From Rhodomicrobium sp. R_RK_3 (GTDB taxonomy: Bacteria; Pseudomonadota; Alphaproteobacteria; Rhizobiales; Rhodomicrobiaceae): 57,383 bases of DNA. Made by a program: the position numbers and the translations under genes. The stretch is taken from the NCBI RefSeq assembly GCF_002198715.1, contig NZ_MWLK01000012.1, forward strand, positions 1 to 57,383, in the 5' to 3' direction. Position 1 is the stretch's first letter, and each line of letters starts with the position of its first letter. The notes under the pieces are model-generated. The model made no database searches. It was not told the DNA's origin and worked only from the letters and a program-made list of their open reading frames with translations. Shown here in pieces: positions 8,303-17,502 of this stretch.

Positions 8303-8950
8303 TTACGCCGAAGCCTTCAGCTTGCGGAAGCGGACCAGAGTGAACAGGCCCATCGGCCAGAGCGGGACGCATTCGATCAGCGACAGGCGCGGGCGCACCA
8401 TGACGCGCTCGAGCGGGAAGATCGGGTGCCAGCCGAGCTTGTCGGCGAAGGGGGCCATCTTGCGCTCGACCCAGCCGCGGGCGCCGTGATCCTGGCTGAA
8501 ATGGTTGAGGATCATCACCTCGCCGCCCGGCGCGCAGACGCGCTCCAGCTCGGCCATCACCCTGTCCGGATCGGGCACGACGGTCATCACATACATGGCG
8601 ACGACGGTGTTGAAATAATCGTCGGCGAAATCGAGATGGGCGGCGTCCATCTCGCGCAGACCCTCGATGTTGCGCAGGCCTTCCTTGGCGACGCGCTCGC
8701 GGGCCTTTTCGAGCATTTCCGGCGACAGGTCGATGCCGCTGATCTTCAGATAGGGGGCATAATTGGGCAGGGAGAGGCCGGTGCCGACGCCGACTTCCAG
8801 CACGGTGCCGCGCCGCTGGTTGATGTGCTCCACGGCCTTGCGGCGGGCGGCGGCAGCGATCGTGCCGAAGGTGGTGTCGTAGACCGGCGCCCATCGCCTG
8901 TAGGCTTCGCGCACGGTCGTGGTGTTGAGGACTTTCTGCTGTGCCGCCAT
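8303..8950 (-). CDS. pmtA: class I SAM methyltransferase, PmtA-like phosphatidylethanolamine N-methyltransferase
   Basis: A 215-residue class I methyltransferase. Motif I is VLEVGVGTGLSLPNYAP, followed by GIDLSPEMLEKAR, and the N-terminal VREAYRRWAPVYDTTFG is characteristic of the small bacterial PmtA group of Rhodobacter and rhizobia, which methylates phosphatidylethanolamine stepwise to phosphatidylcholine at the membrane. An upstream in-frame ATG at 9040 would add 30 residues unlike the family; the ATG at 8950 is preferred. It ends 74 bases from the tRNA-Met gene and is divergent from the GT2 gene. A related ubiquinone-type methyltransferase cannot be fully excluded. Confidence 0.8.
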   Translation of the reverse strand: MAAQQKVLNTTTVREAYRRWAPVYDTTFGTIAAAARRKAVEHINQRRGTVLEVGVGTGLSLPNYAPYLKISGIDLSPEMLEKARERVAKEGLRNIEGLREMDAAHLDFADDYFNTVVAMYVMTVVPDPDRVMAELERVCAPGGEVMILNHFSQDHGARGWVERKMAPFADKLGWHPIFPLERVMVRPRLSLIECVPLWPMGLFTLVRFRKLKASA

Positions 8951-9124
8951 GTCGATGTCGAACTCCAGTTCGCAGGTGACGGAAGCCCAAGCATACCGCT
9001 CCGCCGCGTGACTCTTCAACCAGTGCGCAAGCCGCGCCATCCGGCGCGATCAGGCTTTAATCTTCGCATTCAGGCGCGTATAAGCGGCCCTTGAGCGGAT
9101 TGAGCCCCAGCGAGCAAGCCACCA

Positions 9125-9907
9125 ATGCCCGACCTAACCATATTGATCCCTGCGCATAACGAAGAAAGCAATTTGGCGCAATTAATCAATGAAATTGTGA
9201 TGGTCGTGGGTCAGCGCGCTCCGAGCCTTGCCTATGAAATCGTCGTCGTGGACGATGGCAGCACGGACGGGACGCGGGCGGAAATCCTGCCGCTGATGCA
9301 AAATAACGCAGGGCTGCGCATTATCGTTCACGGGCGGCGGGCGGGGAAATCAGCCGCTCTCAAGACCGGATTCGAGGCGGCTGAGGGCAAATGGATCGCA
9401 ACGCTCGACGGCGACGGGCAGAACGATCCCGCCGATCTGGCCGCGCTTTGGAGCGAAATCGCCGCCGGCCCGGATCAAGCGATCTATGCGGGTGTGCGCA
9501 GACGCCGCAATGACGGGCTGGTTAAAAAGCTCACCTCGCGCTCCGCCAATCTGATCCGGCGCTGGGCGCTGAAGGATACGGCGCGGGATGCCGGCTGCGG
9601 CTTCAAGGTGCTTCCGGCGGCGCTCGCCAGGGAGCTGCCCTATTTCGACAACATGCACCGCTTCCTGCCCGCGCTCGCCCGGCGGCACGGCTATGCGGTG
9701 CGCGAGATCCCGGTCAACGACCGGGCGCGGGTGCATGGGCAGTCGAAATACGGGCTGTTCGACCGCGCCATCGTCTCTGTGCTGGACCTGATCGGCGTCT
9801 ATTGGCTGATCCGGCGCTATAGCGATCGCGGCGTGGTGGCCGAAGAGGCCCGCGGCAGCAGCCGCGAGACCGCCGGCCCGGCGCGAAGCTACGGCTTGCG
9901 CGCATAG
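9125..9907 (+). CDS. family 2 glycosyltransferase, dolichol-phosphate mannosyltransferase-like
   Basis: A 260-residue GT2 enzyme with a single catalytic domain: LTILIPAHNEESNL at the N-terminus, VVVDDGSTDGT near residues 40-48, and a LDGDGQNDP metal-binding segment near 95. No clear transmembrane helices apart from a moderately hydrophobic C-terminal stretch. Enzymes of this type transfer a sugar from a nucleotide donor to a polyprenyl phosphate. The next gene, convergent and overlapping by 19 bases, is a GT39-like membrane glycosyltransferase that uses such lipid-linked sugars, so the pair may modify a lipid or envelope glycan. Confidence 0.9.
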   Translation: MPDLTILIPAHNEESNLAQLINEIVMVVGQRAPSLAYEIVVVDDGSTDGTRAEILPLMQNNAGLRIIVHGRRAGKSAALKTGFEAAEGKWIATLDGDGQNDPADLAALWSEIAAGPDQAIYAGVRRRRNDGLVKKLTSRSANLIRRWALKDTARDAGCGFKVLPAALARELPYFDNMHRFLPALARRHGYAVREIPVNDRARVHGQSKYGLFDRAIVSVLDLIGVYWLIRRYSDRGVVAEEARGSSRETAGPARSYGLRA

Positions 9908-11352
9908 ACCCAGGCGTTGAGGCCGGCGCGGTGGCCGGAGAAATTGTCGTAAGGGTAACTCATCTTCAGCGGTGCGCCGCGCGGCTCGAAGCCGGTGCCG
10001 AGCTGTTCGATCAGATCTTTCGGCGGCGCGTCCTGGCGGCCATCCCAGAGCAGCACCACCTGATCCGGACGCGATCCCTCCTCCCAGACGCTGGCGCGGT
10101 CGAGCCGGATGGCCAGATTGGCGGCGGCGCGGCGTTGCTGCGCCAGGATCGCGAAGGGACCGCTCGCCCGCTCGCCGATGGTGGCGGCGAAGGATTCATA
10201 GGGATAGGCCAGTTGCTCGCGGCCGAAGCCGATCCAGGCGGGCCAGGCGGTGACCATCAGCAGCGCGACCAACGCGCCGAGGCGCAGGAAATGCAGCGGC
10301 GCGCGCCCATGCCCTTCCATCGGCCATGCCAGCACCAGCCAGAGCGGGACCGTAATCAGGATCGGCGTGAAATAGCGCTCGAACACGGTGTGAAGGTCGC
10401 CGAACAGCACGATGGCGAGGAACGTCCCGAGGCCGATGGCGGCCGAGCGGCCGAAAAGCTGCATGAAGGCTTGCGTGCGCTCGCTGGAGGGCGGGCTTGG
10501 CTCCTCCGGCTTGGCGGTGCTGAAATGCCGGATCGCGAACCAGGCGAGCAACAGCGGCCCGGTCCAGGCTGCCAGGGCGACCAGCGAGGCCAGGAAGCCG
10601 TCGAGGCCGAGCCAGGGGATGTCGATACCGCCGAACAAATCGTTGCTGCGCTCGAGCTTGGCCATGCGCTGGGTGGATTGAGCGATATTCTGCGCCGCCC
10701 AGATCAGATGCGGCGCGAACAGCACCGCGAAAAGCGCGATGGAATAGGCCAGCTTGCGGGTAAACAGCCGGGCGCGGAGATAGGGGATGCTGGCGGCGGC
10801 GATCAGGATGGCGACCAGCATCAGGAAGAAATTGTACTTCGCCAGTCCGCCGATGGCGGCCGCGAGACCGAGCCAGAGATAGTTGCGCGCATCCGGCCGC
10901 TCGGCGATGCAGACGACCGCGTGCAGCACGGCGACGACGGCGAACATCACCAGCGTCGTATGGGCGAGCGTAATCTGCGATTTCCAGACGACCTGCGGCA
11001 GCAGCAGGAAGGAGGCGACGAGGATGAGCCCGGTCAGCGCGCGCCCGGTGACGCGGCGCGCGATGTCGAAGCCGAGCAGATAGGTGCCGGCGAGCAGGAG
11101 GTTCTTCAGCAGCGCGACGCCCGCCGGCCAATAGCCGCCCATCAGCCAGACGCAGCCCGCGACCAGCCAATTATAGAGCGGCGGATGCGAATTGCCGTAG
11201 CCAAGGGCGAGATAGGTCTCGCCGACGAATTGCGCTTCGTCGATTTCGAGATTGCCGGACAGGGTGACGCGGATGAGGAATTGCGCCGTGAAATAGGTCA
11301 GGATGAAGAGCGGCGTCCAGCGCGCGATGCGTTCGAGCGGCTGATCAGGCAT
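9889..11352 (-). CDS. ArnT/PMT-like family 39 glycosyltransferase
   Basis: A 487-residue polytopic membrane protein. The N-terminal helix is followed by NLEIDEAQFV, the acidic loop where GT39 enzymes carry their catalytic Asp/Glu, and by YGNSHPPLYNWL, a typical conserved loop. About ten to twelve hydrophobic segments follow and a soluble periplasmic domain closes the protein. The family moves a sugar from a polyprenyl-phosphate carrier to lipid A or protein in the periplasm. The start ATG follows GGGGGA. Its 3' end overlaps the convergent GT2 gene, and mnmA lies 29 bases upstream in the same direction. Confidence 0.88.
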   Translation of the reverse strand: MPDQPLERIARWTPLFILTYFTAQFLIRVTLSGNLEIDEAQFVGETYLALGYGNSHPPLYNWLVAGCVWLMGGYWPAGVALLKNLLLAGTYLLGFDIARRVTGRALTGLILVASFLLLPQVVWKSQITLAHTTLVMFAVVAVLHAVVCIAERPDARNYLWLGLAAAIGGLAKYNFFLMLVAILIAAASIPYLRARLFTRKLAYSIALFAVLFAPHLIWAAQNIAQSTQRMAKLERSNDLFGGIDIPWLGLDGFLASLVALAAWTGPLLLAWFAIRHFSTAKPEEPSPPSSERTQAFMQLFGRSAAIGLGTFLAIVLFGDLHTVFERYFTPILITVPLWLVLAWPMEGHGRAPLHFLRLGALVALLMVTAWPAWIGFGREQLAYPYESFAATIGERASGPFAILAQQRRAAANLAIRLDRASVWEEGSRPDQVVLLWDGRQDAPPKDLIEQLGTGFEPRGAPLKMSYPYDNFSGHRAGLNAWVYARKP

Positions 11353-11381
11353 TAAATCCCCCCTGGGCTGCCGCCAGGCTG

Positions 11382-12575
11382 CTATTCGCGGGCCGCCGCT
11401 TCGATGAAGCCGCCACCGAGAACGCGGGCGCGTGGCGCATCGCTATCATAGAGGACGCAGGCCTGGCCAGGCGAAATGCCGTCCTCGCCCTCATGCAGCC
11501 GCACGCTAATGCGCCGACCTTGCGCGAAAAGTGTGGCGGCCTGAGGCGGCTGCGAGGAGCGGATGCGGGCCCAGACGGCGAGGCCATCGGCGGGCAGATC
11601 GGTGAGCATGCCGTCGCCCAGCCAGTTCACGTCGCGCAGGGTAATGACATGCGCCTTCAGCGCCTCGCGTGGGCCGACGACGACTTTGCGGGCACCGGCG
11701 TCCAGGCTGATGACGAAGAGCGGCTCGGGGCCCGCGATGCCGATGCCGCGCCGCTGGCCGACGGTGTAATGGATGATGCCCTCATGGCGGCCCAGCACGC
11801 GGCCGTCGACATGGACGATCTCGCCGGGCTCGGCGGCGCCGGGATGCAGCTTCTCGACGATGCGGGTGTAGCGGCCCGAGGGGACGAAGCAAATGTCCTG
11901 GCTGTCGGGCTTCTGCGCCACGGGCACGCCGAGTTCGGCGGCGAGGCGGCGCGTCTCGTCCTTGCGCAGATCGCCGAGCGGGAAGCGCAGGAAATCGAGC
12001 TGCTCGCGCGTGGTGCCGAACAGGAAATAGCTCTGGTCGCGCTCGGCGTCGGCGGCGCGCAGCATTTCCCAGCCGGACGTGCCGGGGCGGCTGGCGACGT
12101 AATGGCCGGTCGCCATGGCGTCGGCGGACAGGTCGCGGGCGGTCTCGAGCAGGTCCTTAAACTTGACCGACTGGTTGCAGGCGATGCAGGGCACCGGCGT
12201 CTGCCCGGCGATATAGCTGTCGGCGAAGGGCTGGATGACGCTCTTGCGGAAGCGCTCCTCGTAATTCAGCACGTAATGCGGAATGCCGAGCGCCGCCGCC
12301 ACGCGGCGGGCGTCGTGAATGTCCTGGCCGGCGCAGCAGGCGCCCTTCCGGGCCGTGGCCGCGCCATGATCGTAGAGCTGCAGCGTGATGCCGACGACAT
12401 CATAGCTCTCGCGCTTCAGCAGCGCGGCGACCACGGAGCTGTCCACCCCGCCCGACATGGCGACCACGACGCGCGTTGCGCCGGGCGCGCGCGGCAAGCC
12501 GAGGCTGTTCAGTCCGTGGCCGGTCTGGCCGCGGGCGGCGGGTGCGAAATCGGTGGCGCGTGGCGTGTGGTTCAT
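11382..12575 (-). CDS. mnmA: tRNA-specific 2-thiouridylase MnmA
   Basis: A 397-residue protein. The PP-loop motif SGGVDSS is at residues 41-47, the first catalytic cysteine lies in [14 protein letters not shown], and the persulfide-carrying cysteine in [11 protein letters not shown]. MnmA places sulfur on U34 of tRNA for Lys, Glu and Gln in the cytoplasm, using ATP and sulfur relayed from IscS. An upstream ATG at 12659 would add 28 residues without family similarity, so the ATG at 12575 is preferred. It lies immediately upstream of the GT39 gene. Confidence 0.96.
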   Translation of the reverse strand: MNHTPRATDFAPAARGQTGHGLNSLGLPRAPGATRVVVAMSGGVDSSVVAALLKRESYDVVGITLQLYDHGAATARKGACCAGQDIHDARRVAAALGIPHYVLNYEERFRKSVIQPFADSYIAGQTPVPCIACNQSVKFKDLLETARDLSADAMATGHYVASRPGTSGWEMLRAADAERDQSYFLFGTTREQLDFLRFPLGDLRKDETRRLAAELGVPVAQKPDSQDICFVPSGRYTRIVEKLHPGAAEPGEIVHVDGRVLGRHEGIIHYTVGQRRGIGIAGPEPLFVISLDAGARKVVVGPREALKAHVITLRDVNWLGDGMLTDLPADGLAVWARIRSSQPPQAATLFAQGRRISVRLHEGEDGISPGQACVLYDSDAPRARVLGGGFIEAAARE

Positions 12576-12708
12576 GGGTCTTTTCGCGGGCTGACGGCGG
12601 ACGCGCCGCCGCTTCTCTTCCGCGCCAATATAGAGATGTGCCGCCCGGGAGCAAGCCATGGCTCGGCCGGGGCGGCACGGGTGTCGCGGGAACGCCCTGA
12701 ATGGGCGA

Positions 12709-13686
12709 TCAGCGGCCGGTCAGGACTTTGATTTCGCTCTTGAACGGCGCGGCGGACTTGGAGGTGATTTCCGCCGTCAGCTTGCGGAACTCCTCGGCCT
12801 GCGCATTCATCAGCGCCATCTGCCGTTTGAAATAGGCCGCCTGCAGGTCGAAAATATCGGGGACGCTGCGCACGGCGGCATATTCGCGGGCGAATTCGAG
12901 ATTGCTGCGGACATTGGCTTGCGCGAACTCCATCAGCTTGAAGGTGATCCTCGCGGCGTCGTGGCCGGCTTCGTCCAGCGCGACCTTCAGATGCGCCGAG
13001 GCCTGGCCGAAGACCTGATAGGCGCGGTCCTGCTTGGCCTCATTCTGGGCGATGGTCTCGCGGACGGCGGCGCGCAATCTCTCGGTCAATGCGGGATCGG
13101 GCTCGTTCGGCACCGCCACCAGCCGGGTGACTTCGGGCTCGGGCTCCGGCTCGGGAGCAGCAGCGATTTCGGCGGGCGCTGCGCCGGTGCCTTCCGGAGC
13201 GATGTCCTCAGCCCACTCGTGGCTTTCCGCAAGCTGTTCGGCGACCGGCTCGGCATGAACTTCTTCGGCAGGCTCGACGATTGTCTCGGCGACGAACTCC
13301 GCAACCGGCTCGGACGCGGCGGCCTCGACATATTCGGAAAGACGCTCATAGGAGGCCCGCGCTTCGGATTCGGCCCCGGTGGCGACGACCGGATCGGACG
13401 GCTCACCCTCGAGCGGCGCCTCAGCATCGACAGTCGGCGGCGTCGGGTCGGCGGTTTCGGCGGCGCCGGCGACAACCGGCTCGGCGGGCTCGCCCGCGAG
13501 CGGCGCGACGTCCTCGATGGGGGCAGGCGACGCGTCGGCGGGGGCGGTAGCGATTTCCGTTTCGGCAGGGGCGGCGGCCTCACCGGGCGCGGCCTCGATG
13601 GTCACGCTCAGCGCGCTCGTGCCGGACGGGGTGGAGGAACTGGACGAGAGAGGGGTCCGGTGAGTGGAATCCGTGTCGTCGGACAT
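12709..13686 (-). CDS. phasin-family protein with long acidic Ala/Pro/Glu-rich N-terminal region
   Basis: A 325-residue protein in two parts. Residues about 1-200 are low complexity, rich in Ala, Glu, Pro and Val with repeated EPAEPV-like units, and predicted disordered. Residues about 205-325 are a helical phasin domain ([60 protein letters not shown]), the pattern of the phasin_2 family that coats polyhydroxyalkanoate granules. It lies 105 bases downstream of the small phasin gene and is probably co-transcribed. The acidic extension is much longer than in ordinary phasins (100-150 residues). Confidence 0.85.
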   Translation of the reverse strand: MSDDTDSTHRTPLSSSSSTPSGTSALSVTIEAAPGEAAAPAETEIATAPADASPAPIEDVAPLAGEPAEPVVAGAAETADPTPPTVDAEAPLEGEPSDPVVATGAESEARASYERLSEYVEAAASEPVAEFVAETIVEPAEEVHAEPVAEQLAESHEWAEDIAPEGTGAAPAEIAAAPEPEPEPEVTRLVAVPNEPDPALTERLRAAVRETIAQNEAKQDRAYQVFGQASAHLKVALDEAGHDAARITFKLMEFAQANVRSNLEFAREYAAVRSVPDIFDLQAAYFKRQMALMNAQAEEFRKLTAEITSKSAAPFKSEIKVLTGR

Positions 13687-13791
13687 ATCACGATCCTCCT
13701 TTGTCTGTGCGTTCGCCTTGGCCGTCGCGCCAGATCAGCAACCGCCGATCTGGCTCAATCCTGCGAGGCCTGCCGGACGGCAAGGAACGCT

Positions 13792-14166
13792 TTAGTTGAT
13801 CGGCTGCGCCTTCTGAGCGGAAGCCGCCAAAATGCGGGAGAGTTCCTGAGCCTGCTGCGCGTAGGCTTCCATCTGGCTGCGCGCGAACTGCGTCTGAATC
13901 TCGAGAGCTTCCTTGACGTCGCGGGCCTGAGCAAGACGCGTGCAGACTTCGAAGCCCGCCTTGGTATTGGCTTCGGCAAAGCTGAAGACTTTTTCGTTCA
14001 TTTCCTTGGCGCCGACCGCCAGCACTTCCGTCGACTTGGCGACCATGTCTTGCGCCTGACGTGCGGCATCGACAAACTTGCCGTATGCGTCCTTGGCCTG
14101 TTCGACAGACTTGCCGGCAATGTCGCGGACCGAAGACGGGATCTCGAATTCAGGAGTGTATTGCAT
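13792..14166 (-). CDS. phaP: phasin, PHB granule surface protein
   Basis: A 124-residue, almost wholly helical protein. Recognisable phasin_2 segments are VRDIAGKSVEQAKDAYGKF, EMNEKVFSFAEANTKAGFE and QTQFARSQMEAYAQQAQELSRI. Phasins bind the surface of cytoplasmic polyhydroxybutyrate granules and control granule number and size. The upstream region (14225-14307) is crowded with TTGCA/TGCAA repeats, as expected for a PhaR-type repressor that binds TGC-rich DNA and granules. A second, larger phasin gene follows in the same direction. Confidence 0.93.
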   Translation of the reverse strand: MQYTPEFEIPSSVRDIAGKSVEQAKDAYGKFVDAARQAQDMVAKSTEVLAVGAKEMNEKVFSFAEANTKAGFEVCTRLAQARDVKEALEIQTQFARSQMEAYAQQAQELSRILAASAQKAQPIN

Positions 14167-14513
14167 GAATTTCGCCTCTTAACTAGTGGGGGTGACGTAC
14201 GCCAGCGGCTTGCCCCGGGGAGCATTGCCCAATTGCTATGCAACGCTGAAGATTTAACCAAAAACGTTGTGCAATGCAATATGTTTTTGCAGTGCAATAA
14301 TTGCAACTGGGCCTAGGAATGGATGATTCTCATACTTTCGTCTAGTCAGTACAGTGATGAATCGCACCGCTAACAGAAATCCGCGTTAAGCATGTCGCAG
14401 GGAAAAGCCTCAGCCGTGTCGCGCACGCGCTTGTAATTTTTGCCGATACCGGTGTTGATGGGGTGCGGCAATAAACTTGGCTAACCGTTGGTTAAAAAGT
14501 AGATTTAAGCGTT
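14167..14513. promoter_or_regulatory. phaP upstream region with TGCA-rich repeat cluster (14225-14307)
   Basis: The divergent region between phaP and the histidine kinase gene. Between 14225 and 14307 the motif TTGCA or TGCAA occurs repeatedly (TTGCTATGCAA, TTGTGCAATGCAA, TTGCAGTGCAATAATTGCAA). PhaR repressors of PHB genes are known to bind TGC-rich DNA upstream of phasin genes; that this is the PhaR site is inference. The rest of the gap holds no gene that I can see. Confidence 0.5.
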
Positions 14514-15746
14514 ATGAATAGCGACAGCGGCACAGGATCGCACCTTTCCCTCGGCGATTTTCTGACCGCGGAAGAACCTGTCTGGGTTTGGGACGCAGGC
14601 AGCCGCCGCATACTGTGGGCCAATCAGGCGGGCCGCGATTTCTGGGGCGAGGCCTCCAACGACTCCTTGAGAGCCCGACATTTTTCGCCGCGCAGCAAAA
14701 CCGCCGACCGCATGAATGCGCTCGCGCGGGAGACGGAGCGGCGCGAGTGGGTGGAGGTCGTGACGCTGCCTGCGGCGTCTGGTCGCAGGGCCGTGCGCTG
14801 CCATCTGCAGACGCTGGAAGTCGCCGGGGGGCATCCGGGCCTGATCGTCAAGGCGCTCGGCGAGGAGAAGGCGCGCGGCGCGCCCAGTCCGGCGGCCGCA
14901 ATGCCCGCACGAGAGGCGAATGCCGGCGGAGAGCCGGAGGCGCGCGGCAGCAAGTCCGACCGCGCCGCGCTCGACTCGATCGCCGCCCGGCTCTCGAAGC
15001 GCGAAGGACGCGGCGGAGGGGTCCCGCCTCCTCGCCCCAGCGCCGCTCCTGGCCTCGACCGTGAAGCGCTCGAACTCGGCGTGCGCGAACTCAGCCACGA
15101 GCTGCGCAATCCGCTCGCCGTCATCCTCGGCTTTGCCGAGCGCATCCGCGACAGTGCCCCGCCCGGCCGCGCCCAGGACCGGTTGCGCGGCTACGCGGCC
15201 GACATCATGGAGAGCGCGCATCTGGCGCTGGCCATCCTCGGCGATTTCTCGGACCGCATCCTCCGCCCGGGCGATATTTTCCCCAAGCCGGAACCGGTCG
15301 CGATCAGCGCGATGGTCGAGAGCTGCCTGCGGCTGATCGCGCCTTTGGCCAAGAGCGCGGGCATCAAAGTGTCGCGCAATACCGGCGGACGGCTGCCGCT
15401 GCTCGCCGCGGGCGAGCGCGTGGTGAAGCAGATCCTGCTGAACGTGCTGATGAATGCCGTGCGCCATCAGAAGACGGGCGGCCGGATCAAGGTCAAGGCG
15501 CGGTTGAGAAAGGACGGCATGGTCCGCCTCAGCGTCGCCGATGACGGGCGCGGCATGACCAAGAAGGAGATCCGGTCGGTGCTCGGCTCGGGCCGGAAGA
15601 AGGCCCAGCCGGCGCCGGGCCGCTCCGGCCTCGGCCTGCCGCTGGTGCGCAAGCTGGTCGAAGCGGCGGGGGGCGAACTCGCCATCGAGAGCGTGCGCGG
15701 CAAGGGGACGACGGTCGAGATCACCTTCGCCGGCGTCGAAGCCTGA
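14514..15746 (+). CDS. PAS-domain sensor histidine kinase (soluble)
   Basis: A 410-residue kinase without membrane segments. Residues about 15-110 look like a PAS sensor (VWVWDAGSRRILWANQAGRDFWG). A charged, Ala-rich linker follows. The HisKA dimerisation domain carries the phospho-acceptor H195 in ELSHELRNPLAVILGFAERI, and the HATPase domain has the N-box (NVLMNAVRHQ), DDGRGM and GRSGLGLPLV. No response regulator lies next to it, so it is an orphan kinase here. It is divergent from phaP and convergent with the photolyase gene, 3 bases apart. The cytoplasmic signal is unknown. Confidence 0.9.
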   Translation: MNSDSGTGSHLSLGDFLTAEEPVWVWDAGSRRILWANQAGRDFWGEASNDSLRARHFSPRSKTADRMNALARETERREWVEVVTLPAASGRRAVRCHLQTLEVAGGHPGLIVKALGEEKARGAPSPAAAMPAREANAGGEPEARGSKSDRAALDSIAARLSKREGRGGGVPPPRPSAAPGLDREALELGVRELSHELRNPLAVILGFAERIRDSAPPGRAQDRLRGYAADIMESAHLALAILGDFSDRILRPGDIFPKPEPVAISAMVESCLRLIAPLAKSAGIKVSRNTGGRLPLLAAGERVVKQILLNVLMNAVRHQKTGGRIKVKARLRKDGMVRLSVADDGRGMTKKEIRSVLGSGRKKAQPAPGRSGLGLPLVRKLVEAAGGELAIESVRGKGTTVEITFAGVEA

Positions 15747-15749
15747 CCG

Positions 15750-17198
15750 TCAGCGGCCCGCCTTGATCGTTTCGTAAGCCTCCAGCGCCTGACGCCGCCC
15801 CGCCTCGTGGGTGACGATCGGCAGCGGGTAGGTCGACCCGAGCGTGACGCCGGCGGCCTTCAGCACGGCGTTGGACGCCTCCCACGGCGCATGAATAAGC
15901 TCGGCCGGCATCGCCGCAAGCTCGGGCACCCAGCGCCGGACATAGTCGCCATCGGGATCGAATTTCCGGCCCTGCAGCATCGGATTGAAGATGCGGAAAT
16001 AGGGCGCGGCATCGGCGCCGGACCCGGCAACCCATTGCCAGTTCATGGCGTTGTTGGCGAGATCGGCATCGACCAGCGTGTCCCAGAACCACGCCTCACC
16101 CTCGCGCCAGGGAATGAGCAGGTGCTTGGTCAGCAGCGAGGCGACGGCCATGCGGACGCGGTTGTGCATCCAGCCGATCGACCAGAGCTGGCGCAGCCCG
16201 GCATCGACGAAAGGATAGCCGGTCCGGCCGCGCTGCCACGCCGCGAGCGACGCGGCGTCAGGCTTCCAGGGAAGGGCGGCGAATTCGGGCCGGAAGGGTT
16301 TTTCGGGCAGGTCCGGATAATGGAACAGCAAATGATAGGAGAATTCGCGCCAATAGAGCTCGCGGGTATAGGCGGCGGCGCCACGCTGGCGCGCGGGGGT
16401 CATCGCGGCGGCGTGCTCGACCGCATGCCAAACCTGGCGGGGGTTGATCTCGCCGAAGGACAGATGCGGCGACAGGCGCGAGCTGCCGTCGATATCCGGG
16501 CGGTTGCGGGCCTCGGCATAATCCGCGAGGGCATTTTCGATGAATTCGTCCAGCCGCCGCCGCGCGCCTGCTTCGCCCGGCGTCCAGAAGGCGCGCATCC
16601 CGCCCGCCCAATCGGGCCGTCGGGGTTCAAGCGCCCAATCCTCGAGCGTGTCGCTCATGGGCCACCGCGCCGGCGCAGCGAGCATCTTCGGCGCGGACAA
16701 GGGGGCGGGCGGCGGCTCCATCGCGGCGCAGGCCCGGTGGAACGGCGTGAACACCTTGAACGGCTCGCCCGCCTTGTTCGCCACCGCCTCAGGCTCCAGC
16801 AGCAGATGACCGCCGAACCGGCGGCAGGCCACCTGTTCCGCTTTCAACCTTGCGTGAAGCGCGGTCTCCAGCCGCCTTGCCCAAGGCTCATAGCCACGGG
16901 TGAAATAGACGGCCTCGGCGGAGGTCGCTTTCGCCAGCGCGCTGAGCACCTTGAGGGTCTCTCCTCGCATCAGGATCAGCCGCGATCCCCGCGCCTGCAA
17001 ATCGGCGCCGAGCGCCCGCAAGCTCCCGGCCAGCCACCAGCGGCCCGCCCCGCCGATCGCCCAGTCCCCGGCGCTTTCATCGTCCAGCACATAGACCGGA
17101 ATGACCGGCGCGCCGCTCGCGGCGGCGGCCTCCAGCGCGGCGTTATCGCTGAGCCGTAGATCGCGGCGGAACCACAAAAGAATCGGTCTTGGGGCCAT
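15750..17198 (-). CDS. phrB: deoxyribodipyrimidine photolyase
   Basis: A 482-residue class I photolyase/cryptochrome family protein. The N-terminal Rossmann-like antenna domain begins ILLWFRRDLRLSDNAAL. The C-terminal FAD domain contains ELYWREFSYHLLFHYP, WQRGRTGYPFVDAGLRQLWSIGWMHNRVRM and the DADLANNAMNWQWVAGSGADAAPYFRIFNP block that holds FAD and the DNA lesion. It repairs cyclobutane pyrimidine dimers using blue light. Length and motifs are normal, and no auxiliary partners are adjacent. The gene stands alone and is convergent with the histidine kinase. Confidence 0.95.
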   Translation of the reverse strand: MAPRPILLWFRRDLRLSDNAALEAAAASGAPVIPVYVLDDESAGDWAIGGAGRWWLAGSLRALGADLQARGSRLILMRGETLKVLSALAKATSAEAVYFTRGYEPWARRLETALHARLKAEQVACRRFGGHLLLEPEAVANKAGEPFKVFTPFHRACAAMEPPPAPLSAPKMLAAPARWPMSDTLEDWALEPRRPDWAGGMRAFWTPGEAGARRRLDEFIENALADYAEARNRPDIDGSSRLSPHLSFGEINPRQVWHAVEHAAAMTPARQRGAAAYTRELYWREFSYHLLFHYPDLPEKPFRPEFAALPWKPDAASLAAWQRGRTGYPFVDAGLRQLWSIGWMHNRVRMAVASLLTKHLLIPWREGEAWFWDTLVDADLANNAMNWQWVAGSGADAAPYFRIFNPMLQGRKFDPDGDYVRRWVPELAAMPAELIHAPWEASNAVLKAAGVTLGSTYPLPIVTHEAGRRQALEAYETIKAGR

Positions 17199-17502
17199 CC
17201 CTCAACACTTATCCATCAGAGTGTAATTTTTCTGCCGTCATGCTGCGGAATTCAGGTAGAGTATGGTCTTTGCATCTCTTCACATCGCCCCAAGGCAGTC
17301 CCAGTTAAAGCCTACTGCGTACTTGCCCCGGCAGAGGAATTCGGCTCACATGCCCGAACGCGGATGTCGCAATTCGGAGGGAAACGGTTCGGCCCCATGG
17401 GGGTCGAACGACAATTCAAATGATCGGCGCGGAACTCATATGCAGCCTTCGACCCACTCATCCCCCAGGCCAGACATTCGTCTCGCGAAATTGGCGTGAC
17501 CC
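17199..17502. other. intergenic region, no feature recognised
   Basis: About 300 bases between the divergent photolyase and N-formylglutamate amidohydrolase genes. No convincing coding frame, RNA or strong promoter was seen. Confidence 0.5.

Noticed and set aside
9931-11355. Long plus-strand frame over the GT39 gene
   Set aside because: Shadow frame rich in Arg, Gln and Glu; the minus strand encodes a clear polytopic glycosyltransferase.
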